40,823 nt of DNA, taken from the NCBI GenBank assembly GCA_020426595.1, contig JAGQPS010000015.1:1-40823 (forward strand). Direction: 5' to 3'. A model generated the notes under the pieces. The model made no database searches, was not told the DNA's origin, and worked only from the letters and a program-made list of their open reading frames with translations. This stretch comes from Planctomycetales bacterium. Lineage in GTDB: Bacteria > Planctomycetota > Planctomycetia > Pirellulales > Pirellulaceae. Positions 20,085 through 28,482 of this stretch are shown in pieces (within the stretch, counting starts at the first letter, position 1; every line of letters starts with the position of its first letter). The translations under genes and the position numbers were made by a program.

Positions 20085-20225
20085 GGTCGATCCGCTACGA
20101 TCTTCGAGGTCCTGGGACTGCCTTTCGCATTGATCGTCGGGGATCGAGCACCGCTTGTCGACCGGTCAGCGAAGAGCCGCAGGGGACTTTGGACTTCTTT
20201 CCGTTCCACGCATAGGTCAGTCGGC

Positions 20226-21122
20226 ATGTCGTCCTCAAGAACACGTTCCTCCGAGTCCGGTTCCCGCGTTCGAGTCGCTGCCATCCAAAGCACCGCCTCG
20301 ACGAATGTCTCCGAAAATGTCGATCGGACCGTGGAAAAAATCCGCGAGGCGGCCCAAGAGGGTGCTCGGCTCGTTTGCCTACAAGAGCTTTTCGCCAGCC
20401 GGTATTTTTGCCAGAGCGAGGACCACACCCAGTTCGATTTAGCGGAGAGCATTCCGGGGCCAATTTCCGAGCGGCTCGCGGCTCTCGCCAAGGAGCTGGG
20501 CATCGTGCTGGTCAGTAGCCTGTTCGAACGTCGGGCTCCTGGTCTGTTTCATAACACGGCCGTGATCTTCGAGAGAGACGGCTCGACTGCGGGCGTGTAT
20601 CGGAAGATGCACATTCCCGATGACCCGCACTACTACGAGAAGTTCTTTTTCACTCCGGGCGATCTTGGCTTCCAGGCATTCGACACCAGCGTTGGCAAGG
20701 TGGGCGTTTGCATTTGCTGGGACCAGTGGTATCCCGAAGCCGCGCGGCTCACGGCGCTGCGTGGAGCCCAGTTCTTGATCTATCCCACCGCGATTGGCTG
20801 GCTGGCGGAAGACAAACAAGAGTATGGCGAGACTCAAGTCTCGGCGTGGCAAACGATGATGCGGTCCCATGCGATCGCCAACGGCGTCTTTGTCATCGCG
20901 CCTAATCGTGTGGGCGTGGAAGACTCGATCGAGTTCTGGGGCCATTCGTTCGTCGCGAATCCGACGGGTCGGATGTTGGCCGAGGCCGACGACGCGCGGG
21001 AATCGACTTTGTTGGTCGATTGCGATCTCGATGAAATCGAGTTTGCTCGAACTCATTGGCCCTTCCTCAGGGATCGACGCATCGATGCCTATGGGGACAT
21101 CGTGAAACGATTCATCGATTGA
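20226..21122 (+). CDS. aguB: N-carbamoylputrescine amidase
   Basis: This nitrilase-superfamily enzyme hydrolyses N-carbamoylputrescine to putrescine, CO2 and ammonia. The 298-residue protein carries the full Glu-Lys-Cys triad: E54 in CLQELF, K127 in YRKMHIPDD and C164 in VCICWDQWYPE; the WDQW and HYYEKFFFTPGD motifs are characteristic of AguB rather than other nitrilases. I chose ATG 20226, about 17 residues before the first conserved strand RVAAIQ; the frame stays open far upstream but that part overlaps bioD on the other strand. The ribosome-binding site is weak (ATAGG). It is followed after 120 bases by aguA, so the two form the agmatine-to-putrescine pathway. Pathway substrate supply (arginine decarboxylase) is not in the window. 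Confidence 0.95.
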   Translation: MSSSRTRSSESGSRVRVAAIQSTASTNVSENVDRTVEKIREAAQEGARLVCLQELFASRYFCQSEDHTQFDLAESIPGPISERLAALAKELGIVLVSSLFERRAPGLFHNTAVIFERDGSTAGVYRKMHIPDDPHYYEKFFFTPGDLGFQAFDTSVGKVGVCICWDQWYPEAARLTALRGAQFLIYPTAIGWLAEDKQEYGETQVSAWQTMMRSHAIANGVFVIAPNRVGVEDSIEFWGHSFVANPTGRMLAEADDARESTLLVDCDLDEIEFARTHWPFLRDRRIDAYGDIVKRFID

Positions 21123-21242
21123 CGTTGCCGCAACCCTTGTTCTCTTGGCTCGACCATGGGATGTGGCGTTCTGGAATTCGTGACGGTGCCCAAACCGTTC
21201 CACGCGTCGCGTTTGCTTCCGTTAGTTGGAAAGCCCTGCAAT

Positions 21243-22274
21243 ATGCATGACCTCGCGGTTCCCTATCGCGGACTTCGCTGGCCGGCGGAGTTTTCTCCTC
21301 ACGACGCCACGTGGGTTTCGTGGCCTCGTAATGCCGAGACATGGCCGAACAACCTGGCGCTTTCCCAGTCGGAGCACGCGACGTTCGTCCGCACGATCGC
21401 GGATTTCGAAAAGGTCCATGTGCTCGCTGGCGGTGACGCCCGGGAAACGGCGGAGCGTGCGTTGGGAGATCACCCGAACATTGAACTGGTCGACATCCCG
21501 ACCAACGACGCTTGGGCTCGAGACCATGCACCCACGTTCGTGTTGGATGAAGACCAGCGGCTTGTCGCCATCAACTGGATCTTTAATGCGTGGGGAGGCA
21601 AGTACCCGCCGTTCGACAACGATCAGGCCGCCGGAAGCCTGATCGCCAAACACCTCGGCTGCGGACTCGTGCGATCCGACAAGGTGTTCGAAGGGGGCGC
21701 GATCGAGACCAATGGCGAGGGACTCCTGCTGACCACGCGGTCGTGTGCCCTCGACCCGATTCGCAATCCCGGCATCACCGCGGAGGAATTCGAGTCGATC
21801 TTCCGGAGCCTGCTCGGAGTCGATCGGATCGCTTGGCTCCCTGGCGATCCCATCATCGGCGACGACACCGATGGACACATCGACCAGATAGCGCGTTTCG
21901 TGGATCGCCACCGCGTATTGGTGGCGGTGCAACAAGAGACCGACGATCCCAATCACGCGCCGCTCCAAGGCAATTGGAATGAGCTCCATGCCTGGAACGA
22001 ACGTGAACAAGCGGGGCTCGAATTGATCGAACTTCCGATGCCGGGTCCGGTGGAGTTGTTTGGAGTCCGCTTGCCGGCCAGCTATGCGAATTTCTACATC
22101 GCCAACTCGTTGGTACTGGTCCCGCAATTCGATGATCCTCGTGACGATTACGCGCTGGGACTCCTCAAGGATCTTTTCCCGAAACGACAGGTGATCGGTT
22201 CACCAGCCCGGAACCTGGTCGTGGGTCTTGGCTCGATCCACTGTATGACTCAGCAGCAACCGGCTCAGTTCTAA
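21243..22274 (+). CDS. aguA: Agmatine deiminase
   Basis: AguA converts agmatine to N-carbamoylputrescine and ammonia and supplies the substrate of the neighbouring AguB. The chosen ATG at 21243 gives 343 residues and places the conserved motif WPAEFSPHDATWVSWPRN about 12 residues from the start, as in the family; an ATG at 21156 would add 29 unconserved residues. The guanidine-modifying fold signature is intact: DAWARDHAPTF, VFEGGAIE, DTDGHIDQIARF with the catalytic His, and C334 in GSIHCMTQQQP near the C-terminus. The ribosome-binding site is weak. Being downstream of aguB on the same strand suggests co-transcription, although the 120-base gap leaves room for a separate promoter. Confidence 0.95.
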   Translation: MHDLAVPYRGLRWPAEFSPHDATWVSWPRNAETWPNNLALSQSEHATFVRTIADFEKVHVLAGGDARETAERALGDHPNIELVDIPTNDAWARDHAPTFVLDEDQRLVAINWIFNAWGGKYPPFDNDQAAGSLIAKHLGCGLVRSDKVFEGGAIETNGEGLLLTTRSCALDPIRNPGITAEEFESIFRSLLGVDRIAWLPGDPIIGDDTDGHIDQIARFVDRHRVLVAVQQETDDPNHAPLQGNWNELHAWNEREQAGLELIELPMPGPVELFGVRLPASYANFYIANSLVLVPQFDDPRDDYALGLLKDLFPKRQVIGSPARNLVVGLGSIHCMTQQQPAQF

Positions 22275-22770
22275 CCGCGGGCCTTCGGCGATTGGCCTGG
22301 TGGGCGGCCGGTCCTTGACGGGCGCCGCCTGCCGCGACGGTGTGGGGCCGATTCCAATTCGCGAGGCCAATCCGGTTCGGTTGCTCGCGGCCTCAGGGGC
22401 CGTCGGTTAGAATGTGGGTGGTTCCTTCATCACCGCTGATACCGGTCGAAGTCGATCATGTGCTCCGCCCCCGATGTCCGTTTCCTTGTCGCGACAACGC
22501 GAGGGAACTCACGCGGGCGGCCACGGATGCTTTGATCGAAGCGATTCGACGATTTTGATCGAAGCGACCCTCGTCGAAGCGCTGTCCGTAACACTCGGCG
22601 GCGATCGTGAACCGAATCCTCACGAGCCGTTTGACGGCTCCCCGCCTACCCTCCAAAACACTTTTTGTACTCCACCCGTCGTTGGACTCCACGATCACGT
22701 CGACATGGTTGTCATTGAGCAACTTCCGACCGCTTTGATTCGTGGCTTGAAAGGAGCGTATTCGCAGACC
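22275..22770. promoter_or_regulatory. Leader region of the SGNH/PVC dehydrogenase gene
   Basis: No gene is visible in these 496 bases. A 14-bp direct repeat TTTGATCGAAGCGA occurs at 22531-22544 and 22554-22567, with a partial third copy (TCGAAGCG) near 22573; this spacing, 23 bases, is about two helical turns and could be a tandem operator. A hairpin GAGCCGT-TTG-ACGGCTC lies at 22624-22640. TTAGAAT at 22407-22413 resembles a -10 box, but I see no -35 at proper spacing. Confidence 0.4.
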
Positions 22771-25404
22771 ATGGCTTCATTCCCGCTTTCCTTGTTGTCG
22801 AGTCAACTAGCTCGACTGCGGCGATCGGCCGCATGCTGCCTAACTGGACTGGTCCTGCTTTCGATGGTGACGAGTCCCTTGTCGGCCGAGGAACTCGAGC
22901 TGCGACAAGGGGACCATGTGATCATCGTCGGCGGCACGATGCCCGAACGAATGCAGCAATTCAATCACTTCGAGACGCGGATGCAGATCCGACATCCGGA
23001 GCTTGAGTTGTATGTGCGCGACTTGGCATGGTCGGCCGACGAAGTCGCATTGCGGCCACGTTCCCAAGCGTTTCAAGATCACGGCCATAGCTTGCAAGAG
23101 CATGGAGCCACCGTGGTCCTGGCTTTCTGGGGCTTCAATGAATCGTTCGGTGGCGAGGCGAAGCTTGGCGAATTCGAGACCAACTTGAATCGCTGGATCG
23201 ATGAGACCAATGCGATCAAGACCGCGGATGGTCGCGAGATGAAGATCGTGTTGATCGCTCCCATGGCTCACGAGAATCTTGGGAATGTCCACATCCCCGA
23301 TGGCTCGGCGACCAACGCCAACCTCGAGATCTACACCGCCGCGATGCAAAAGGTGGCCGAGGCCAAGGGATGCCATTTCGTCGATTTGTTCCATCCCACC
23401 TTGGCCGCCATGGAGAGCGATGCCGAGCCTTGGACGCTCAATGGCATTCATCAAACCGAAGCGGGCGACGCGAAGATCGCCGCGATCTTGGATGAAGCAC
23501 TCTTTGGCGATTTCGATTGCCAAGTCGATTACGAGGCCGTGCGCGGTGAGGTTTCGGAAAAGAACCTCCAGTTTTGGTACGACTATCGAGCCGTGAACGG
23601 CTTCTACATTTACGGTGGTCGAAAGGAACCGTTCGGAGTCGTCAACTTCCCCGCCGAGTTCGCGAAGCTGCGCAACATGATCGGCGTGCGAGATCGGCGC
23701 GTCTGGGCGGCCGCCAAGGGTGAGTCGCTTCCGGCCGAGATCGACGATTCGCAAACCGGCGAATTTGTCGAGATCCCGACCAACGTCGAGGCGGAAGTCG
23801 TGATTTCGTCCCCCGAGCAGCAACTCAACTCGTTCCATCTTCCCGATGGATACACGGTGGATTGCTTTGCGTCGGAAGTCGACTTTCCGGATCTGAAGAA
23901 CCCGGTTCAATTCGCGATCGACGCGCGGGGACGCGTGTGGGTCTGCACCATGCCGTCGTACCCGATGTACCTGCCAGGCGAGCCGGTCAACGACAAGATC
24001 TTGATCCTCGAGGATACGGATGGGGACGGTAAGGCCGATAAGCAAACGGTCTTCGCCGAAGGCTTGCACCTGCCCACGGGCATCGAACTCGGTTACGGCG
24101 GCTGCTTCGTCGCTCAGCAGCCCAACTTGATGTTCCTGAAGGACACCGATGGCGATGACGTGGCCGATGTGCGCGAGATCGTGCTGCACGGTTTCGACTC
24201 GGCCGACTCGCACCACTCGATCAGCGCCTTTACTTGGGGACCGAGTGGCGAACTGTACTTCCAGGAAGGCACCTTCCATCACACGCAAGTCGAGACTCCT
24301 TACGGTCCTCAACGAGTCAAGAACGCCTCGGTGTTCCGGTTTGAACCGCGCACCTGGCGATTCGAGATCTTCGTGTCGTACGGTTTCGCCAATCCATGGG
24401 GACACACGTTCGACGACTGGGGTCAAAACTTCGTCGCCGACGCGTCGGGTGGAGCCAACTACTTCGGCACCGCTTTCTCGGGCGATGTGGTGTATCCCCA
24501 CAAGCACGCCGGGCTCAAGCAGTTCCTGGTGAAGCAGTGGCGACCGACGTGCGGATGTGAGTTTGTCTCGAGCCACAATTTCCCGGCCGAGGCGCAAGGC
24601 AACTACTTGCTCAACAACTGCATCGGCTTCCACGGTGTGTTGCAATACAAGATGCACGACGAAGGGTCGGGCTTTGGAGCCGATCCGGTCGAGCCTCTAC
24701 TTCGCAGCGAGGACACCAACTTCCGACCTGTCGACCTGCAGTTTGGCGCCGATGGCAGCTTGTTCATCTGCGACTGGTTCAACCCGCTCGTCGGCCACAT
24801 GCAACACAACTTGCGTGATCCCAAGCGCGACAAGAACCACGGACGCATTTGGCGAGTCTGGTATCAAGACAATCCGCTCCGCGAGGTCACGGATCTGTCT
24901 CAAGCGTCGAACGAGGAATTGCTCGAAACGCTCAAGGATTACGAGTACCGCGTACGCTACCGAGCCCGTCGTGAGTTGACTCAACGCGATACGGCGGACG
25001 TAATGGCCGCGCTCGACCAGTGGGTGAGTTCGTTGGACGAGTCGGATGAGGGAACCACGCACGCGTTGCTCGAGGCCCTCTGGCTCCGCCAGTGCCACGA
25101 TCAAGTCGATCGCAACCTGTTGGAAGCTTGTTTGCGTCACGACGACTATCGAGTCCGTGCCGCCGCGACTCGTGTCTTGTGCTACTGGCGCGATCGGTTC
25201 GACGATACGCTGGAACTCTTGCGTGTCCAGGTCAACGACGATCATCCGCGTGTCCGCTTGGAAGCCGTGCGTGCCGCCAGCTTCTTGAGTGGCACCGATG
25301 CGGAAGAGATGGTGACCGAAGTCCTGATCTACGACATGGACGACTATCTCAACTACACGTTGGATGAGACGCTCAAGACGCTGCAACACAAGGCCAACCA
25401 ATAG
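22771..25404 (+). CDS. Exported SGNH-like plus PVC-type membrane-bound dehydrogenase protein
   Basis: The 877-residue protein starts at ATG 22771 with a signal peptide (hydrophobic core CCLTGLVLLSMVTSPLSA, residues 24-41). AAGGAG lies 14 bases upstream, rather far. Residues about 45-265 form an SGNH/GDSL-like domain: LAFWGFNESFGGEA corresponds to block III and LNGIHQTEAGDAKIA to block V, but block I reads IIVGGTMPERM without the catalytic serine. From about 357 (LPDGYTVDCFASEVDFPDL) a beta-propeller typical of PVC membrane-bound dehydrogenases runs to about 710, with two calcium-loop-like motifs (DTDGDGKADK, DTDGDDVADV). HEAT-type helices follow to the end. Homologues often carry a C-terminal cytochrome c domain in the same chain; here that part is absent and sits in the next gene. 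Probable role: periplasmic oxidation of sugars or similar alcohols, with electrons passed to the partner cytochrome. Confidence 0.82.
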   Translation: MASFPLSLLSSQLARLRRSAACCLTGLVLLSMVTSPLSAEELELRQGDHVIIVGGTMPERMQQFNHFETRMQIRHPELELYVRDLAWSADEVALRPRSQAFQDHGHSLQEHGATVVLAFWGFNESFGGEAKLGEFETNLNRWIDETNAIKTADGREMKIVLIAPMAHENLGNVHIPDGSATNANLEIYTAAMQKVAEAKGCHFVDLFHPTLAAMESDAEPWTLNGIHQTEAGDAKIAAILDEALFGDFDCQVDYEAVRGEVSEKNLQFWYDYRAVNGFYIYGGRKEPFGVVNFPAEFAKLRNMIGVRDRRVWAAAKGESLPAEIDDSQTGEFVEIPTNVEAEVVISSPEQQLNSFHLPDGYTVDCFASEVDFPDLKNPVQFAIDARGRVWVCTMPSYPMYLPGEPVNDKILILEDTDGDGKADKQTVFAEGLHLPTGIELGYGGCFVAQQPNLMFLKDTDGDDVADVREIVLHGFDSADSHHSISAFTWGPSGELYFQEGTFHHTQVETPYGPQRVKNASVFRFEPRTWRFEIFVSYGFANPWGHTFDDWGQNFVADASGGANYFGTAFSGDVVYPHKHAGLKQFLVKQWRPTCGCEFVSSHNFPAEAQGNYLLNNCIGFHGVLQYKMHDEGSGFGADPVEPLLRSEDTNFRPVDLQFGADGSLFICDWFNPLVGHMQHNLRDPKRDKNHGRIWRVWYQDNPLREVTDLSQASNEELLETLKDYEYRVRYRARRELTQRDTADVMAALDQWVSSLDESDEGTTHALLEALWLRQCHDQVDRNLLEACLRHDDYRVRAAATRVLCYWRDRFDDTLELLRVQVNDDHPRVRLEAVRAASFLSGTDAEEMVTEVLIYDMDDYLNYTLDETLKTLQHKANQ

Positions 25405-25438
25405 TCGGCTCTGTGTTGTCGAGCGACCATCGCGGTTC

Positions 25439-25472
25439 GCGGCGCCAAGTAGGTCAATCTTCTTGGCGCCGC
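25439..25472 (+). other. Perfect 11-bp hairpin between the dehydrogenase and cytochrome genes
   Basis: The arms GCGGCGCCAAG (25439-25449) and CTTGGCGCCGC (25462-25472) pair perfectly around a 12-nt loop, 34 bases after the dehydrogenase stop. No T-run follows. It could attenuate or stabilise a transcript spanning both genes, or mark the end of the first. Confidence 0.55.
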
Positions 25473-25647
25473 ACGGATGGCTCGAGCAGAAAACGAATCC
25501 GTTCCCGAGTGGATCGAAGCGAGGCAGCGGAGTCCTCGTCGCGGGGTACGAATTGTGCTTCCCGTCAGCACGAGATTCCGGGCCCGAGAACCGGCCTTAT
25601 CTAGCGAGACCGGTTTGTCCTTTGCCTTTTGTTTTAGAGAATCCAGG

Positions 25648-27408
25648 ATGCCCACGATCCGACGCGGCGCCCTTACCGCGCTGTTCACCGCCTGTTTGAT
25701 GTTGATTTCGATCCATGCGGCCAAGGCGCAAAACGCCGATGCCTTGATGCGACTTCTGCGCAGCGGGCGCTTGCCCGCGGAGCGAATGGGGAACGTGATC
25801 GACGCGGTTAGCAAACGCGGGTCGGCGGAGGATCTGGGATTCTTGCTTGAGCAATGCGCCTCGGCCGATGGGTTTCCCGCCGAGGTCCGGGCGACGACGA
25901 TGAGTGCGTTGGCCGACGCGGCGACCGCTCGAGGCGTCTTGCCGGCGGTCGAACCCCAAGTCTTGACTCCACTTCTGGTGGATTCGGACGCGGTGGTGCA
26001 GTTGGCGGCCTTGCGATTGGCCACGAGGTGGAAGGATCCCGCGTTCGGTGAACCATTGATCGAGGCGTCTCGATCGAGTGAATTGAACGAGCGGCAAGCC
26101 GAGGCGATTTACCTGGCCTTGGCCGCGAATGGATCGGCGCCGTGCGTTGCCGCGCTTCAATCGGAAATGGTCAACCGAGCTTCCAGAATCGCGTCGTTGG
26201 CGGCGGGCGCGTTGGCGAGCACGTCGGATATCGAGGCTCAGGAAGCGGCCGTGGCTTGGATACTCGCGGCCGACCCCAGTGCGGACATCGCCCCGGTCGT
26301 CCGCGCGTTTCTCAATCGTCAAGGCGGAGCCGAGCAGCTTGCCTCGATGTTGAGTCAAAACGAAGTGACTCAGGATCAAGCGCGGCTTCTGCTCCGCACG
26401 ATCTACGCGGCGGGTCGGAGCGATGAGTCATTGTTGAATCTGCTGACCGAGAAGGCCGGACTCGAGGCCGAGAACGAACCCTGGACGGCCGAACGGATGG
26501 CCAGCGAAGTTCAAATGGTCATGACCGAAGGCGATCCGGCTCGCGGTGAGGACGTGTTTCGGCGGGCCGATCTCAATTGCTTCAATTGCCACGCTCTCAG
26601 TGGAGCCGGAGGGCAGATTGGTCCGGATCTCAGTCCCGTGGGCGTGAGCTCGCCACCGGACTACCTGATTCATGCCATCATCAATCCCGCCCAGGACGTC
26701 AAGGAGGTCTATCAGGTTCACAAGATCATGACCCTCGATGGCTTGGTCATTTCTGGAGTCCGAGTGACCGAGGATGACGAGACCTTCGTGCTGCGAGACG
26801 CGGAAGGCAAGACTCATGTCATCCCGCAAGAGGATATCGACCAGAGCGTCGAAGGGGGCTCGTTGATGCCCAACGGGCTTAAGGTGTTGATGACCGATCA
26901 GGAGTTCCATGACCTGATCGCCTTCCTTTCCCAGCTCGGGAAGCCGGGGCCCTATGTCGTGCGCAGCAGACAAACCGTACAGCGCTGGAAGGTTTCGGGA
27001 GCCAAGCGACTTGGGCTCACGCTGGCCGTCGCGACGCCCCCCAATGGAATGCGATCGGCGGCGCTTTCCAGTATCGACGATTGGCAAAGCGTGTACGCCA
27101 AGGTGGCCGGAGCATTGCCCTTGGCCGAAGTCGCCGACACAACGGAAGACAACACGCTGTTTCTCAAGGCTGAGATCGAAGTCGTTGTCGGTGGCGAGAT
27201 CCGTTTCTCTTGGCAAGGCCCGGCGGCCGCCACGTTGTACGTCGACGATCAACCATGGACCGGAGCCGATCAGACATTCACGCTAGAACCGGGACGGCAC
27301 CAAGTCACGATCGGTATCTCGCGAGATGCCTGCGTGGGCGAAGCGTTGGGTGAGTTCATCAAACCCGAGGGGTCGACGATCGATTTTGGAGTCGTTGGCG
27401 GGCAGTAG
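25648..27408 (+). CDS. Exported HEAT-repeat c-type cytochrome
   Basis: The 586-residue protein starts at ATG 25648, directly before a Sec signal (TALFTACLMLISIHAAKAQ, cleavage after AKA). Residues about 27-275 are alpha-helical HEAT-like repeats. One heme c site is present: C311-F-N-C314-H315, followed by GGQIGPDLSPVG and a typical PVC cytochrome segment (PPDYLIHAIINPAQDVKEVYQ) with probable axial Met in SLMPNGL near 410. The last 150 residues (from about YVVRSRQTVQRW) form a beta-rich domain I cannot name. The HEAT-then-CxxCH order is what usually forms the C-terminal half of PVC dehydrogenases, so I infer that this protein completes the preceding gene product as its electron acceptor. It converges with the sigma factor gene, only 20 bases apart. 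Confidence 0.85.
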   Translation: MPTIRRGALTALFTACLMLISIHAAKAQNADALMRLLRSGRLPAERMGNVIDAVSKRGSAEDLGFLLEQCASADGFPAEVRATTMSALADAATARGVLPAVEPQVLTPLLVDSDAVVQLAALRLATRWKDPAFGEPLIEASRSSELNERQAEAIYLALAANGSAPCVAALQSEMVNRASRIASLAAGALASTSDIEAQEAAVAWILAADPSADIAPVVRAFLNRQGGAEQLASMLSQNEVTQDQARLLLRTIYAAGRSDESLLNLLTEKAGLEAENEPWTAERMASEVQMVMTEGDPARGEDVFRRADLNCFNCHALSGAGGQIGPDLSPVGVSSPPDYLIHAIINPAQDVKEVYQVHKIMTLDGLVISGVRVTEDDETFVLRDAEGKTHVIPQEDIDQSVEGGSLMPNGLKVLMTDQEFHDLIAFLSQLGKPGPYVVRSRQTVQRWKVSGAKRLGLTLAVATPPNGMRSAALSSIDDWQSVYAKVAGALPLAEVADTTEDNTLFLKAEIEVVVGGEIRFSWQGPAAATLYVDDQPWTGADQTFTLEPGRHQVTIGISRDACVGEALGEFIKPEGSTIDFGVVGGQ

Positions 27409-27428
27409 TCATCGCGACGTCAACCGTT

Positions 27429-28064
27429 CTAGCCGCCGCTTTCCCATAGCGACTCGAGGTCCTCGGCATCGACGAAGCAGAGACGCAAGCGTTGGAAGAC
27501 GCGTGACTTTGCCTTACGCACCGCCACCAAACTCATGCCGAGTTCCTCGGCGACCACATGAGTCGCGATGCCGTCGGCGGGCGTGCGCCAGAACGCCTGC
27601 CAAGTGCGTGGCTCGAATTCGGCCCGTACCATTTCGAGCGCGTGCCGCAAAAGCAACTCGCGTTCCTCGACCGACTGGGCGGGCAGGGCGTCGGTCTCGG
27701 CTAAGGGGTCCTCGACCGACTGCAAACGCGTTAACGCCTCGGAACCGCCATGAGCCATGGCGTGGCGAGTTTGAGAGCGCAGGTGGTCAATGATCTTGTG
27801 CCGCGTGACGGTGCGCAACCATGCTCGGAACGAGTCCTGGGGCCGATTCTTCTGGAACTGATGCAACTGGCAATAGACCGTCCGAAACACATCTTGAAAA
27901 ACGTCGGCTCGATCGGCCTCTTCCAATCCGGCTCGGCGACACCAGTAGAGCACCAGCCTTCCGTAAAGGTCGACCAAGCGTTCCCAAGCCACTGGGTCCG
28001 CCGCCCGCGCCGCATCGAGCAGGCCGGTGGAGGTCGAGTCATTTACGGGAGAAGGGGGGCGCAC
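27429..28064 (-). CDS. ECF-type RNA polymerase sigma factor
   Basis: This 211-residue protein has sigma-70 region 2 (DPVAWERLVDLYGRLVLYWC, then ADVFQDVFRTV and FRAWLRTVTRHKIIDHLR, about residues 23-97) and a region 4 helix-turn-helix near 165-195 (HVVAEELGMSLVAVRKAKSRV), without regions 1 and 3, as in extracytoplasmic-function sigma factors. A GTG start at 28064 with GAGG 7 bases upstream is well placed. No anti-sigma factor with a membrane segment is adjacent, so control may be by another route, such as a kinase, as is known for several planctomycete ECF groups. Its targets cannot be deduced; the divergent glycosidase gene is a candidate by position only. Confidence 0.93.
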   Translation of the reverse strand: MRPPSPVNDSTSTGLLDAARAADPVAWERLVDLYGRLVLYWCRRAGLEEADRADVFQDVFRTVYCQLHQFQKNRPQDSFRAWLRTVTRHKIIDHLRSQTRHAMAHGGSEALTRLQSVEDPLAETDALPAQSVEERELLLRHALEMVRAEFEPRTWQAFWRTPADGIATHVVAEELGMSLVAVRKAKSRVFQRLRLCFVDAEDLESLWESGG

Positions 28065-28482
28065 GAGCTACCTCGAGAAACCAAAAGCCGTTGATCGGGA
28101 ACGATCCATCATAAGTACCTAGAGTGTCGTTGTCAGACGAAACGAATTCGAGTCCGCCCTCGCGGGGGAGCCGCGGCCGGAGACCTTCGACACGAATCAT
28201 CGGGTGGGAGACATCGCCGAACTCCAACCGCTCGTGCCGATGGCTAACGGCCGCAAGTCGCTCAAGTCACATCGCGGCCAATTTGACCCTGACTTCGCGA
28301 ATCGCTTCTCTATTCGTGGCCAATGACTGAAACTTCGCTGCGTGCTTGGAGGATTCTCCGCATTCCACGATCCACTTCGGCCGTGCCGCGCGCTGGTTTG
28401 CTTGTGCGTCGCGCGCTAAGATGCATGAGCCGCCTCACGGCTCAGCCTGGGCCGACCTCACTCTCGAACACCGTGATCCGCC
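28065..28482. promoter_or_regulatory. Divergent region between sigma factor and glycosidase
   Basis: No gene is seen in these 418 bases. A hairpin TGAGCCG-CCTCA-CGGCTCA lies at 28426-28444, 38 bases before the glycosidase start; its core stem matches the one at 22624-22640 upstream of the dehydrogenase. A CTAAGAT sequence at 28416-28422 is -10-like, without a clear -35. Both divergent promoters should be here. Confidence 0.4.

Noticed and set aside
19815-20225. Long N-terminal extension of AguB overlapping bioD
   Set aside because: It is antisense to bioD, and AguB normally starts close to the first conserved strand; ATG 20226 fits.
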